Origin: Welwitschia mirabilis
Lineage: Eukaryota > Gnetophyta > Gnetopsida > Welwitschiales
Length of the DNA: 64,000 bases
Direction of reading: 5' to 3'
Assembly (NCBI GenBank): GCA_051453625.1
Contig: JBOZIK010000001.1
Span: 79,428,631 to 79,492,630, forward strand
Shown here: positions 34,901 through 46,759 of the stretch, one piece after another
Numbering within the stretch: position 1 is the first letter of the stretch
Layout of the letters: every line of letters begins with the position of its first letter
Notes under the pieces: generated by a model
The model's database searches: none
Told to the model about the DNA's origin: nothing
What the model saw: the letters and a program-made list of their open reading frames with translations, nothing else
Translations under genes and position numbers: made by a program

Positions 34901-35969
34901 CATCCATATTACTTAAAATAATAATGTCAAAAAATTAAAACAACATGATTTCTATATAAAATAAAACATTGTTACATATAATACACCTTTTGATCTTTGA
35001 ATTTTTAATTGTATAAGAATAAAAGCATACACACTCTCTTACATACTTTTGTTATTTTTCTTAAACTATTACTATAATTAGTACAGTAAATTATCATACC
35101 AATGTGATATATTTCAAGATCAATATCAACTAAAAATCCCATTGTATTGGATACATGCTACCAAAATGTTTCACTAGAGTGTGTGATTATAATACTTAAT
35201 AAGAAAATAGACATGCTTTTATTATCCTTTATACACACTGTTTTGAATTACTTATTTATCTAAGTATTAGTTAATTTAAATTGTGTTCTCAATTAAATAT
35301 CATGATGTACCTAATTGAATATCTTAAAAGAAGAAAAATTTTTACAAACTTTTTTATTTACCCCTTCCCTCCAGGAATGTTAGTCCTAGGGAAAATATGC
35401 TTAATTTTATTAAAGATTATAATCTCAACATTCATAAATAGATAGTAAATATTAATCAAACCTCATATTATAATTGGAATAAGTATAAAAATGTTAGATA
35501 CACTCAACTTATGGTGGATATATGTTAATATCTCTAAAGAGATAAAGTAATATTTTTGTTAAATAAGAAACCATAATTTGTAATCTTTATACTTTAAAAA
35601 ACCTAGTAATTTATAAAATAACACATGATTTTTTATATTTTGAAAGAAAAATAAAACTAAAAAGTTTTGAGTGTTATATATTTACAAATATTACTTACTA
35701 AAGACAAATTAGAATAAGCTAAATAAAAAGTTTTTAATGTAAATTAAATTGAAGAGAATTTTGATAAAAAACTATTGTTTAGTATAGAATGAGATACATA
35801 TAGTTTACTAGTTTTGATTCTTTATCAAAATTAACTCTTCAAGAATAAAACATAGATTAACATGCATTATGTTATTATAAAAATAATTTAAAAAACAACC
35901 ACTATATAAATTATAAAATTTATTTACTAGTTAGAAATGAAGAAGCAGTGGATATATTATATGGATATA
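31951..35969. other. Four kb with no gene recognised
   Basis: AT-rich, with no open frame of note on either strand and no RT, transposase or RNA motif seen. Local features: a degenerate repeat of about 50-60 bp near 33,545-33,700 around 'gagtcttcattccatagtat', a G run at 33,354-33,360, and a 42-bp tandem duplication at 34,251. It may be very old transposon or unique intergenic DNA. Confidence 0.4.
34251..34334. repeat. 42-bp tandem duplication
   Basis: 'tcttcactattcttttagat' begins at 34,251 and again (with one change) at 34,293. The two copies are adjacent and about 85-90% alike. Confidence 0.8.
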
Positions 35970-37127
35970 TGTTGCGATACCAATTTATGTAGGGGATAGA
36001 AGCTTAATTCAGTCATTTTTAGGAACTCTATTATGAAGCAATAGAATGACTTAATTTGAGCTTAAACACTCCATTTCAGCTCATAACAACATGAATCTCA
36101 ACTATGATAAATTTGGACTTAATTTAAAGTCCAAGAACTCAAGAAATTAGCTATCATCCCATATATCATTCCAATGACATTGGTTATGACACTACTTCGA
36201 AAGGTAATGGAGATGCTAACATGACACTACTAATAGAGTGATCTGATATGGTAATTAGGGTTATTATCATGCTGCCTATCATCCATAGGATACAACCATA
36301 ATACTTTAGTTAAAATCTAAATTCAAATTATAATGACAACATGATGTGGTAGCTTATGATTAGATATGAAGGCATGTCATGCCCATGGTCATCCCCATAA
36401 CAACAGTGAACATGACAAATTGATAACTTCTTCTTCATTAAGTCAATTACAACCTAGTTTTTGTCTAGTAATCCTTCTCCACCTGTACTAATCTTTTAAA
36501 ACCCTAATGACCCTAGAACAATTATAAAACCCCCTATGGGCCTAATTTCATCATATTTTGACATTGAAGAAATGGTGACAAGTACATTCAAAGGCATTAA
36601 GGGTCCATTATAGCATTAAGAGAGATAATTCTTAATGCTAGGATATGCATCTATCATTGAAAAGTTACCACCCTATTGAGGTATTTTGTAAGATACTTGA
36701 AAATTAAATAAATGTCTTCTTTTTACACACTTCTTTTTATATCTCTTATGGCTAATGTTTTATTTGATTAATCCTTTTGGTAAATTAATTTTGATTGAAT
36801 ACAGGTCATAAGAGCTTAGGTTGGATGACAACAACTTAGAAATTAGTTATTAAGCTTACATTCATTGTTCCTTATGCATTTTGCATGCCATCATTAGGAA
36901 ATTGCATTGTTCTTTCCTTTTTTTACAATAAAGTATAAAATGATTAAAAGATATTTTTACTATAAATTATGATGATTATTCTTTCTAAAGCATGTGCTTG
37001 ATTAGTGTCTTAACTTATGATCTCAAGTGTAAGACATTCATTGATTGAATCACCTTATACTAAGCCAAATGTAATTAGATTATTTTTAGAATTGATTCCT
37101 TTTAAAGTGCAATTTAGGCCACCAACA
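35970..37127 (+). repeat. Athila-type LTR, second element (plus strand)
   Basis: Starts TGTTGCGATACC at 35,970 and ends CCACCAACA at 37,127, giving a 1,158-bp LTR with the same kind of inverted ends and nearly the same length as the 5' LTR of the element at 19,626-31,945. A primer site follows directly. Orientation is opposite to that element. No partner LTR is present in the window. Confidence 0.7.
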
Positions 37128-37129
37128 TC

Positions 37130-37147
37130 TTGGCACTGGTACTAGGA
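37130..37147 (+). other. Primer binding site, Asp-tRNA type (decayed)
   Basis: Reads TTGGCACTGGTACTAGGA. Compared with the usual Athila/Tat site (TTGGCGCCGTTGCCGGGG), nearly all differences are C-to-T or G-to-A changes, as expected from decay of methylated DNA. It lies three bases after the LTR end. Confidence 0.7.
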
Positions 37148-37500
37148 ATTTTTAGAACATGATATCAAGTGTAATTAATTAAGAACAAGTAGAGTGATTT
37201 TTATGCTATCATTTCATCTATTTACTTTTATCTAATACCTATGGGTGTAATCTACTTACTTTGAGGGGACTATCTAAAGAGACCTACTTATCTTTTGATC
37301 AAAGGCAAAACTATCTTTAAGATCTACTTTAGTTGATTAAAATTCTTGTTTTTGCTATTACTACTACTGACATTATTTTTATTAAAGTGCCAATTCTTAT
37401 TTTAATAAGATATTTATGATTAATTTACCTTAAGGATATGCCCCTATGGAGGAATTCTTTTCTTAATTTCTTATTGTTTTTACTATTTTTGTTCTGTTAT
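37148..37500 (+). other. Leader of the second Athila-type element
   Basis: Continues after the primer site without coding features and stops near 37,500, where minus-strand chromovirus gag sequence begins. The rest of the Athila element is missing. Confidence 0.5.
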
Positions 37501-37717
37501 CTTTGTCATTTCTACAATGTCTGCTAGACTCTTAGGTTGAAACATGAATGCTTTGACAACAATAGAAGGGATAAGACTATTAATAAAGAGATTTGCTATA
37601 TATTCATCATCTAGATGAATATGTAATACATATTTTTAATAATTCTACAAATTTGCACTTATGAGATGCTATGGTCACATTATGAGCTTATCTTGGATTG
37701 TAGAATTCTGTAACCTT

Positions 37718-38008
37718 TCAGTGACTATAGAACTTAGTGATGTACCTATCTTTAAAGATTTGCTTAAATTTTCTCCATAAAAGTTCTAGATCTTCTAACT
37801 TGATCATTTCTATTTTCCACCATAAATTGGCTTCTCCTTGTAACATATAAATAGGTAAGAAAGCATTTTCATATTCATCACATTCTAAGGTACTTATAAC
37901 ATTTTCAACTTCACTTAGCCATACTTCTGCTTTAGAAGGATCTAAACCTCTTACAAACTTTGGTGGATTTATATTAATAAACATTTGAATTAATTTCCTC
38001 ATACCCAC
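37718..38008 (-). pseudogene. Gypsy gag (Retrotrans_gag domain)
   Basis: A 96-codon open stretch containing the gypsy gag core: 'NINPPKFVRGLDPSKAEVWL' at residues 13-32 (compare NPPxFxGxxDPxxAExWL), a Cys at 43 in 'TLECDEYENAFLP', and 'YMLQGEANLWW' at 54-64. 'WRKFKQIFKDRY' (78-89) is the start of the second half. The frame is broken upstream by several stops between 38,229 and 38,008 and downstream towards 37,500 ('KVTEFYNPR' and onwards). Gag of this kind forms the particle and binds RNA. Similarity is strong enough for the family call, not for a subfamily. Confidence 0.85.
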
Positions 38009-39195
38009 TTCCTTAGATTGATTTATACCATTATTTACTTGTGGGTTTTGACCTTAATTTACTATTTCTAATAGGAACTACATGAAATTATTCATCAATG
38101 CTTCTGGATTAAGGTTGAATGGGGGTTAATTTCAATCATTAAATTGCTAATTCTCTTATGAATTCTCTTGATTTTGAGTACTTGATGCAACTAATCTGGC
38201 TTTAAGCTTTAATTGATGCTAAGGAGGCATTTAAAAGAAGGGGAAATTTTTATGAGACTATATTTGCAAATAGAATAGATGTTATTAAAATTTAAACTTA
38301 GAAATAGTTTTTTAATCTTAGTAAGAACATGGCTATCATTATGATGTGATAAGTTATTATTTATATATTAAAGTAAATAATCAAGTTTATGCCCTTTTTT
38401 TATTTTAAATAAATAAGATTTACAAGTTATGAATATGGGTTTTTACTATAAAGTTATGTGACCACATAATATAGGATGAATAACTTGATTGAATATTTGA
38501 TTACTTTCAAGGGTTTCTGATTATAAGGTATTATTTATATACTTATATTTTCTTTGTAAAAAGTCAAGCTTTTTAAGAAATCATATAAGGTCATTATCCT
38601 AAATTATTAAGATAATTGAAATTCTTCTAGGTGATTATCATCTGTAGCCATAAGGTCATAGAGTTTTTAATGACTTAAAGCCATCATTGTTTTTAGTTTG
38701 TTTATTATTTTATAATTATCATAAATATGATTAGCATAATAATCATCTAGGGGTTGGAACTATAGATAACTTTCTAAATACTTTGAAACTATCAAAAATA
38801 TATTCGACTTCTAGGATTATTCAGGTGATAATATTATAATTAGTGTAATCATTATAATTATTAGAGTTAACATAAATGTAATTTGGTAAATATATGGATA
38901 CTAGGAGAATTATAAGTATCATGAAATTTATGAATATGATAAGATATGATTAAATTCATGCTTACCTAGCAGTTAAAGTTATCTCATAATTTAGTATTAT
39001 TAAGAACATAATTGATTTTACTCATGGCTTAAGATTATTAGGGATACAACCAATTTTATAGCTATTAGGAACTAAGCTTTTTATGGTTACCACTAACTTT
39101 ATAATTATTAAGGAGAAATATTGTTAAATTATAATTGGATTTATATTCTTATAAATTTATAAGTGCTTAACATAAGTCATATTTAAGTTAACTTA

Positions 39196-39210
39196 GAGCT
39201 CTGATATTAA
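39196..39210 (-). other. Decayed Met-tRNA primer site (copy 1)
   Basis: The minus strand reads TTAATATCAGAGCTC, against TTGGTATCAGAGCTC; two G-to-A changes. It directly follows the LTR end ...GTATTACA. Equivalent, more decayed sites lie at 41,631-41,645 and 42,777-42,791. Confidence 0.75.
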
Positions 39211-40382
39211 TTTGTAATACTCTCTTTTATCTCATCCTAATTAAGAATTTTTTATTTGAATTTCCTTTATTCTTTAATATTTTTATTAAATAAATATAGC
39301 AGAACCCAAGACCAAATTATACTTACTTCTTAATTAGAATTTCCATTTTCTAAGAAATACAAATCATATTAATATCATATATCTACCTATAATTAATTTC
39401 TAGATTAGTTTATTTTACAACTAATACTGATGTCATAAGTTTGTGTCCTCCATTTTTTTCTAGTTTTTTGTCATATAAAAAATATATTATGAATATGTTA
39501 GGAGACGTAAACTTGTTTTCAACATACATGGATAAATTTTAAGGATAATAACTAACCAATATAATAGGAGGTTGTAACTCTAATTAATGGCTTTCCAACT
39601 TGATATCTGGCCATCATTTAGACATGAATTGATTCTATTTAGTTCCTAAACTATATGAACATGGCCAGGCTTAACCTCATAGGCTTTCACTTCACCTTAA
39701 TATACCCCCTATACAGGTGACAGGTAGTCCGTGTGGTGGATGCATGCTTACAAATCACCCCTGCTTCCTTGAAGCATCTCCAAATGGTGTAACATGATTC
39801 ATCGACATTAAGGACTTAAGTTATTAAGTTAGAGTAAGTTCATACATGGGTAGGATAGAAGATTAATAATCAAATCCACTTCCAAAAGGCTATTATAGAA
39901 AAAAATGTGATGTAACTCACCTTGGTGATGAAATCGAAGTGTTCAGATGAACATTATTAGAATTATCTTAATTTAGGCTTGTTTGATAATTACACCATAT
40001 AAACGCATGCAAATAATTCTAAATAATATAGATATTTAATGAATTATTTATCTAGTTATAATAATTCTAATCATCCTTTAGTCCATTTTATATAAACAAA
40101 CATAAAAATAAAGCAAGCATACAAGAATAGTTCTTTTTTCCAAGATTATTATGATAAAAATCTAAATGAAGGAAATAATATTTTCTTTTATTTTCTATAT
40201 AAATAAAGGAAATATTATTTTATTTTTATTTAAAAAATATAAAATAATGTATTTGATAAATTAAAATATACTTGGAGCTATGCCAATCCTAGAAACACTC
40301 TTCCATGCTTATATGACGATCTCCATGGATTGGTGTAAAGAAGGTAAATAAAAGAAAGCATATATTAAGCATAATTATTAAG

Positions 40383-40482
40383 NNNNNNNNNNNNNNNNNN
40401 NNNNNNNNNNNNNNNNNNNNNNNNNNNNNNNNNNNNNNNNNNNNNNNNNNNNNNNNNNNNNNNNNNNNNNNNNNNNNNNNNN
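40383..40482. other. Assembly gap (100 N)
   Basis: Separates the LTR of the first chromovirus copy from the gag start of the second. Exactly 100 N usually means unknown length. Confidence 0.95.
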
Positions 40483-43400
40483 GGTTTTAACCTTGATTTA
40501 TTATTTGTGATAGAAACTGCATGAAGGTATTCATCAATGCTTATGGAGTAAGATTGAATGGGGGTTGATTTCCATTATTAGGTTGCTGATTCTCTTATGA
40601 ATTATCTTGATTTTGATTACTTGGTATAACTAACCTAGCTTAAGGGTTTAATTGACTATGACAATGCATCTAAAAGAAGGGAAAATTTTTATGAGGTTAT
40701 ATTTGAAAATAGAAGAGATGTTATTAAAATTTAAACTTAGAAATATTTTAATAATCTTAGGAAGGACATGGTTATTATTATGATGTGATGAATCCTTATT
40801 TATATCTTAAAGTACATAATCAAGTTCATCCTCTTTCTTTATTTTCAATAAATAAGATCCCCAAGTTATGAATATGGGTTTTCACTATAAAGTTATGTGA
40901 CCATATAATTTAGGATGAATAACTTGGTTAGAGATTTAATTATTTCTAAAGGTTTCTAATTATAAGGTATTATTTATGTGTCTGTATATATATATATATA
41001 TATAATATTAAGCTCTTTAAGAAATTATATAAGGTCATTATCCTAAATTATTAAGATAATTGAAATTCTTGTAAGTGATTATCGTCTGTACCTATAAGCT
41101 AATAGAGTCTTTAATGAATTGAATTCATCATCCTTTTTAGTTTGTTTAGGGGTTTAGAATTATCATAAATATGACTAGCATAATGATCATCTAGGGATTG
41201 GGATTATAGTTAACCTTATAAATACTTTATACCTATCACAAATATGATAGACTTATAAGATTATTAAGGTGCTAGGATTATGATCTGTGTAATCTTTATA
41301 ATTATTAGAATTAACATAAATGTAATTTGGAATATATTTAGATAGTATAAAACTTATAGGTATAATGGGATTCATAAGTATTAAAAGATATGATTAAATT
41401 CATGCTTATGTAGGAGTTGAAGTTAATACAAAAATCTAGTATTATCAAGGATATAGTCTATTTTACTCGTGGTCTAAGATTATTAGGGATATAACCAACT
41501 TTATAGTTATTAAAAATTAAGGTTGTTATGATTACCACTATAATTATTAAGGATAAAGATTGTTAAGATTGTAATTGGATTTATATTCTTATAAATTTAT
41601 AAGCGCTTAACATAAGTGTTATTCAACTTAGAGCTATGACATCAATTTGTGATACCCTCTTTACTCTTACCCTAATTAACTACTATTTTTTACCTCTTCA
41701 TTTCTTATTTAATATTTTCACCTAATAGATACAATGGAACTAAGGACCAAATTCTACTTGCTCATTTATTAGAATTTATATATTCTAAGAAAGAAAAATC
41801 ATATTAATATTATATATTTACCTATAATTAATTTCTAGGTTGTTTTGGTTTACAAATAATAGCAATGTCATAAGTTTGTGTCATCCATTTATTCCTAGTG
41901 TTTTATCATATAGAAGATATCTTATGCATATTTGAGGAAATGTAAACTTGTTGTCAACACACATGGATAAATTTTAAGGATAATATCTAACCAATATAAT
42001 AAGAGGTTTCAACTCCAATTAATGGTGTTCTAACTCGATATCTAGTCATCCTTCAAACATGAGTTGATATTACTTTAGGTTTTAAACTATATAAACATGG
42101 TTGGAATCAACCCCATATGCTTTCACTTCATGTCGATATACCTCAAATATAGTTGATAGGAAGTACATGATGTAGATGCATGCTTACAAATGACTCCCTC
42201 TTTCTTGAAGCATCTTTAGATGGTGTAACATGATCCATCAGTGCAAAGGGCTCGAGATATTAAGTTGGAGTAAATTTATACATGAGTAGAGCAAGAGAGT
42301 AATGATTAGATCCACTTTTAAAAGGGTATTATTAAAAAAAATGTAATGCAGTCCATCGTGATGATGAAATCCAAGTATGGGGATGAAAATTATTAGAATT
42401 ATCTTGATTCAGTTCTATTAGGATTATGATTTATGTAATATTTATAATTATTAGCATTAACATAAATGTAATTTGGAATATATTTATATAGTAGAAAACT
42501 TATAGGTATAATGGGATTCATAAGTATTAAAATATATGATTAAATTCATGCTTATGTAGGAGTTGGAGTTAACTCAAAAATCTAGTATTATCAAGGATAT
42601 AGTTGATTTTACTTCTGGTTTAAGATTATTAGGGATATAACCAACTTTATAGCTATTAGGAATTAAGGTTGTTATGATTACCACTATAATTATTAAGGAT
42701 AAATATTGTTAAGATTATAATTGAATTTATATTCTTATAAATTTATAAGTGCTTAACATAAATATTATTTAACTTAGAGCTATGACCTCAATTTGTGATA
42801 TCCTCTTTACTCTTATCCTAATTAAGTACTATTTTTTTCCTCTTCCTTTCTTATTTAATATTTTTACCTAATAGGTACAATGGAACTAAGGACCAAATTC
42901 TACTTAATACTTTATTATAATTTCTATATTCTAAAAAAGAAAAATCATATTAATATTATATATTTACTTATAATTAAGTTTTAGGTTGTTTTGGTTTATA
43001 AATAATAGTAATCTCATAAGTTCGTGTCCTTCATTTCTTCCTAGTTTTTCACATAAAAGATATCTTATGCATATTTGAGAAAATGTAAACTTGTTGTCAA
43101 CATACATGGATAAATTTTAAGGATAGAATCTAACCAATATAATAGGAGGTTCCAACTCCAATTAATAGCATTCCAACTCGATATTTAGCCATCCTTCAAA
43201 CATGAGTTGGTACTACTTTAGGTTTTAAACTATATAAACATGATTAGAATCAACTCTATATGCTTTTACTTCATCTCAATATTACTCCAATATAGATATA
43301 AGAAGTACATAATGTAGATGCATACTTACAAATGACCCCCTCTTTCTTGAAGCATCTTTGGATGGTGTAACATGAACCATAAATGTAAAGAGCTTGAGAT

Positions 43401-43765
43401 ATTAAGTTAGAGTAAGTTTATACATGAGTAGAGTAAGAGAGTGGTGGTTAAATCCACTTCTAAAAGGGTGTTATTAAAAAAACAAAATGTAATGAAATCC
43501 ATCTTGATGACAAAATCCAAGTTTGAGAATGAACATTATTAGAATTATCTTGATTCAGTTCTATTTGATAGATACACCACATACATGCATGGAAATAATT
43601 TTAATTACTATAGATATTTAATCAATTATTTATCTAAGTATAATAATTCTAGTCATCATTTAGTTCATTTTATAGAAACAACCATAAAAAATAAAGCATA
43701 CAAGAACATTTCCATTTTCAAGTTTATAATAATAAAACATAAATAAATGAAATATTTGATAGCTA
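40483..43765 (-). mobile_element. Second chromovirus-type copy with LTR-junction duplication
   Basis: Matches 38,040-40,170 of the first copy: gag start region (40,483-40,680), leader, primer site and LTR. Within it, 41,274-42,419 is repeated in tandem as 42,420-43,565 (unit 1,146 bp), so there are two leader/primer/LTR junctions in a row (TG of the LTR at 41,648 and 42,794). The outer LTR goes on to about 43,765 and then meets the LINE at ~43,850. A TA-dinucleotide run lies at 40,985-41,003. No pol sequence. Confidence 0.7.
41274..43565. repeat. 1,146-bp tandem duplication across leader and LTR
   Basis: Unit 1 is 41,274-42,419 and unit 2 is 42,420-43,565. Spacing is identical at independent landmarks: 'aggatta' at 41,274 and 42,420; primer-site start at 41,631 and 42,777; LTR TG at 41,648 and 42,794. 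The units differ at many positions, so the duplication is old. The first copy of the element (38,040-40,170) lacks it. Confidence 0.85.
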
Positions 43766-44499
43766 CATTTTTATACCTTAGGAAGTAACTAATGAAAAAA
43801 TAAAAATAGAACTATCATGAATTTCTACTAGGATTTCTATGACTCTAGTATTTTCAGCAATGTCTTTGGCAGTGGTGACAACTTGCAATGGTAGCTTTTC
43901 AAGTGCATCTTCCACATACTACTCTTCCCCTCTAGCTTAGGGAATGAGTAGTGATTGTGGCTAATTTATGGTGATTAAGCAAGATAGTTACAGATTCTCT
44001 GCACATTTTTCTAACATTCCCTTAACTCCTTACTAGTGCCAATGTTTTGAAAACCTAAAAGGGCATAGCAATAAAACTTAGACCTCATGCTGGTTTTCCT
44101 ACCCTAGAGAGGTTTTGCAATCAGTGCCTTACAAACCTCGAAAGCCCAAAAATGCAGGCTTGAGTGGATCTAAGGCATCCAAGGTACAAAAGTATTTTTT
44201 CTTAGTCAACTATTAACTTTATGATAGTAGAATCATTTGGAACCAAATCCTACATGGAATTACTTAGGAGAAAAGCTTTAAATATTACCTAATTTGAACT
44301 TTAGTTTCAGAAAATATGGCAAGGTCATTAGGACAAAATACCATAAAACTACTCAAAGCACTTAGAAACCCGATTCAGGAATAGCTTGACCAAAATGTTT
44401 TGGTCCTCAGAGGGAATTTCATTTATTAAAAAGATTAAGTTATGATGCAACCAAAAATTCCTAGCTAATTACAAGGTAATCCCTCTCAAAGAAGGCTTA

Positions 44500-45000
44500 T
44501 TACATTTTTTTTTTAAAAATTAAAAGGAAGATATGAATAAGGTTTTAGCAGAAGGACCATATTTTTTTGGTAAGAGGGATTTAACCCTTACTAAATGGAT
44601 ACCTTTAATTTTGGATAAGAATAACATCTTCAAAAAGATACCAATCTAGATTTGTATTCCAAATCCACACCCAGAGATCTGACACCCAAATTTCTTTAAA
44701 TAGTTTAAAGACATGTTAAAAGAATTTATCAAGTTATATACGAGTACTAATCTAATGGCCAAAATGACAAAAGTGAGAATATTTATCTATATGAAACTAG
44801 ATAACTTCAAAGTAAGAAAGATTATGCTCAACATAGCTTGAGGAGAAATGATATTTAACTTGAAGATTGAAAACATTCCCTTGCAATGTATCAAATGTGG
44901 AAAAAACAAGCATCTAAAAGGAAATTACAAAAAGAAAGAAAATAAAGAGGGAAAAAAAGGTAAAAAAACAAGCAAGAAATGATTGACAAGAAGTGAAGAA
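44500..45000 (+). pseudogene. LINE ORF1 (DUF4283-like plus zinc knuckle)
   Basis: 'EGPYFFGKRDLTLTKWIPLI' near 44,550-44,610 matches the EGPWFIxGxxLxLRKWxP core of plant L1 ORF1 proteins, and 'KKIPI.ICIPNPHPEI' near 44,635-44,685 matches V/IPxWIRLPNLPLE. 'LQCIKCGKNKHLKGN' (44,881-44,925) is a CCHC knuckle in which C-C-H remain and the last Cys is Asn. ORF1 protein binds the element RNA. A stop-rich lead-in extends up to 43,850; the end after the Lys-rich tail is not defined. Confidence 0.75.
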
Positions 45001-45394
45001 AGGAAGAGAAATAAGAGACTAAATTTAATATCAAGCTATGAGATATTATTATAGGCTAACAAACTTGACATTCCTTCTGAATAAGGGAGGGAGTAACTGA
45101 AAGAGAATCAAATGAAAAACCAAGAAATGGAGTAGAAAGCGTTAGAAGAGGAGCATGTTCTCAGCATGCTAATACAATAAAAATAACCTTAAGTTCCAAT
45201 GCAAAATAAGCTTAAATCAGAAAGGAAAAATGGAGGAATAAAAATGGAGAAGCATGTTAAAGATGTGCTGGCTACATCTAAAGCTAGAAAAATAGTATAG
45301 ATTGATAAGAAGATCTAAATGACTACTTGCAAAAGTAGGTTTCAAAAAGAAATAAAGGAGGATATCTGAGATGGTAAACAATATCAATTCTTCT

Positions 45395-46130
45395 TCAAAT
45401 GATTATTTCCTAGAATTGTCAAGGCCTCAAAAATGATCAAAAAGTTTTTCACCTTTGGAATTTATTAAAAAGTTCTACATCTTATCTTTGTCTCCTTCAA
45501 GAAATAAAACTACATTCTATTAAAATTAAATACTTTTATCCTTACTAAAATTGGTCAGCAGTTTCAGTTTCAAGTATTAGCACTAAGGGATGGCTAATGA
45601 TCCCTTAGAGGCATGGTCAGATTACCACTATTAGTAAGAGCAACAATCACATAACAATTGATTAACATTACAATAATAAGAACTAGTGAATATCAAACTT
45701 TTATAAACCTAAAGATATTAAACAAAGAATGTTATCTCTCCAACAAATTACTTCAGGCTATCCAGACATCATTATGGAAGACTTCAATTAGATCCTTCAC
45801 ATCCATGAAAAATTGGGTAACATACCTAACAATTATTCTATTGAGTAGTTTGCAAATTTTATAAGAGTCCATGACTATATAGATCTTCACCTACATAAGG
45901 CTAGTTATAATTGAAATAATCTTAGGGACCCCTCTAACCTAGTTATGTTAAAAATTTAATAGATGTCTTATAGAGGACCCTAACATATTGTTCTTTCTCA
46001 GAGCCAAAGCTAGATTTTATTCTGATCACAAACCATTAGATTCTCAATGGAATCTCCTCATAGGAAATCTCTTTTTTGATTTGAGAATTCTTGGGTAAAT
46101 GAACCAAGCTTTAAGGATATGCTTAAATAA
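45395..46130 (+). pseudogene. LINE endonuclease domain (APE-type), broken
   Basis: Starts with a 'RIVKASK'-like lead (compare WNCRGLxxP), 'YLCLLQEIKLH' near 45,480-45,515 (compare ILxLxETK with the catalytic Glu kept in QEIK), then 'FYKPKDIKQRMLSLQQI' near 45,700-45,750, 'PDIIMEDFN' near 45,765 (compare GDFN; Gly to Glu), 'LGNIPNN' and 'DYIDLHLHKASYN.NN' near 45,870-45,915 (compare LxDLxLxGxxFTWxN), ending with 'SNLVMLKI' (compare RLDR). This nuclease would nick the target site. Stops break it repeatedly, and the plus-strand open frame 45,658-45,864 is in a competing frame. Confidence 0.75.
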
Positions 46131-46759
46131 ATTTGAACATCAAGGTTAAAGGTAATTACTCTTTTAAATTATTCCAAAAGCTCTAGATTATTAGACATGA
46201 ACTAATTCTATGGAAAAGATAGTTAAATAATACCTTGAAAAATGTCAAATATTGACTTATGAAAGAGATCAATAGCATACTAGAATAGAATAAATCCTTA
46301 AGGATTATTTTTAATTATGAGAGACAACTGATGTCACATATCCATGATATCTCCTCTAAAGAAGAAGCTCATTGAAAGCAGAGATTGAGAATTTAGTGGC
46401 TTAAGGAAGGTGACCATAATACCAACTTTTTCTTCCACATAGTAAATAAATATAGATAGTAGAATTGGATAAAATGTAGTACGTCCATAACACTTCTTTG
46501 CACTAATTAAGAAATGGTAGAAGCTTTTATTAGATACTTCTAGAATCTTTTTATAGAAAAGCTGGTTAATCTTGGAAATGCTCCATTTAGTCTTTCCATC
46601 ACTATAGAATAGCTAAGTTATTAAATCAAAGGATCTTCAAAGAAGAAATGATGATACTATCAATTCCATGTAGAAAAATTATGCCCCTAGTTCAAATGGC
46701 TTATCAGTAATACTGGGACATTATTAAGGAGGATGTTCATCAGTAGTTATAGAAACTTT

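Larger units (their letters stand above)
37500..40382 (-). mobile_element. Chromovirus-type gypsy: gag, leader and LTR piece
   Basis: Minus-strand order from high coordinate: LTR (39,213 to at least 40,382), Met-tRNA primer remnant (39,196-39,210), leader (39,195-38,240), gag (38,240-37,500). Met-tRNA priming together with a Retrotrans_gag domain fits the chromovirus branch of gypsy. The LTR is longer than 1.1 kb and runs into a gap, which suits Tekay/Del-like elements with multi-kb LTRs; that assignment is inference. Pol is absent: gag breaks off against the Athila leader near 37,500. Confidence 0.7.
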
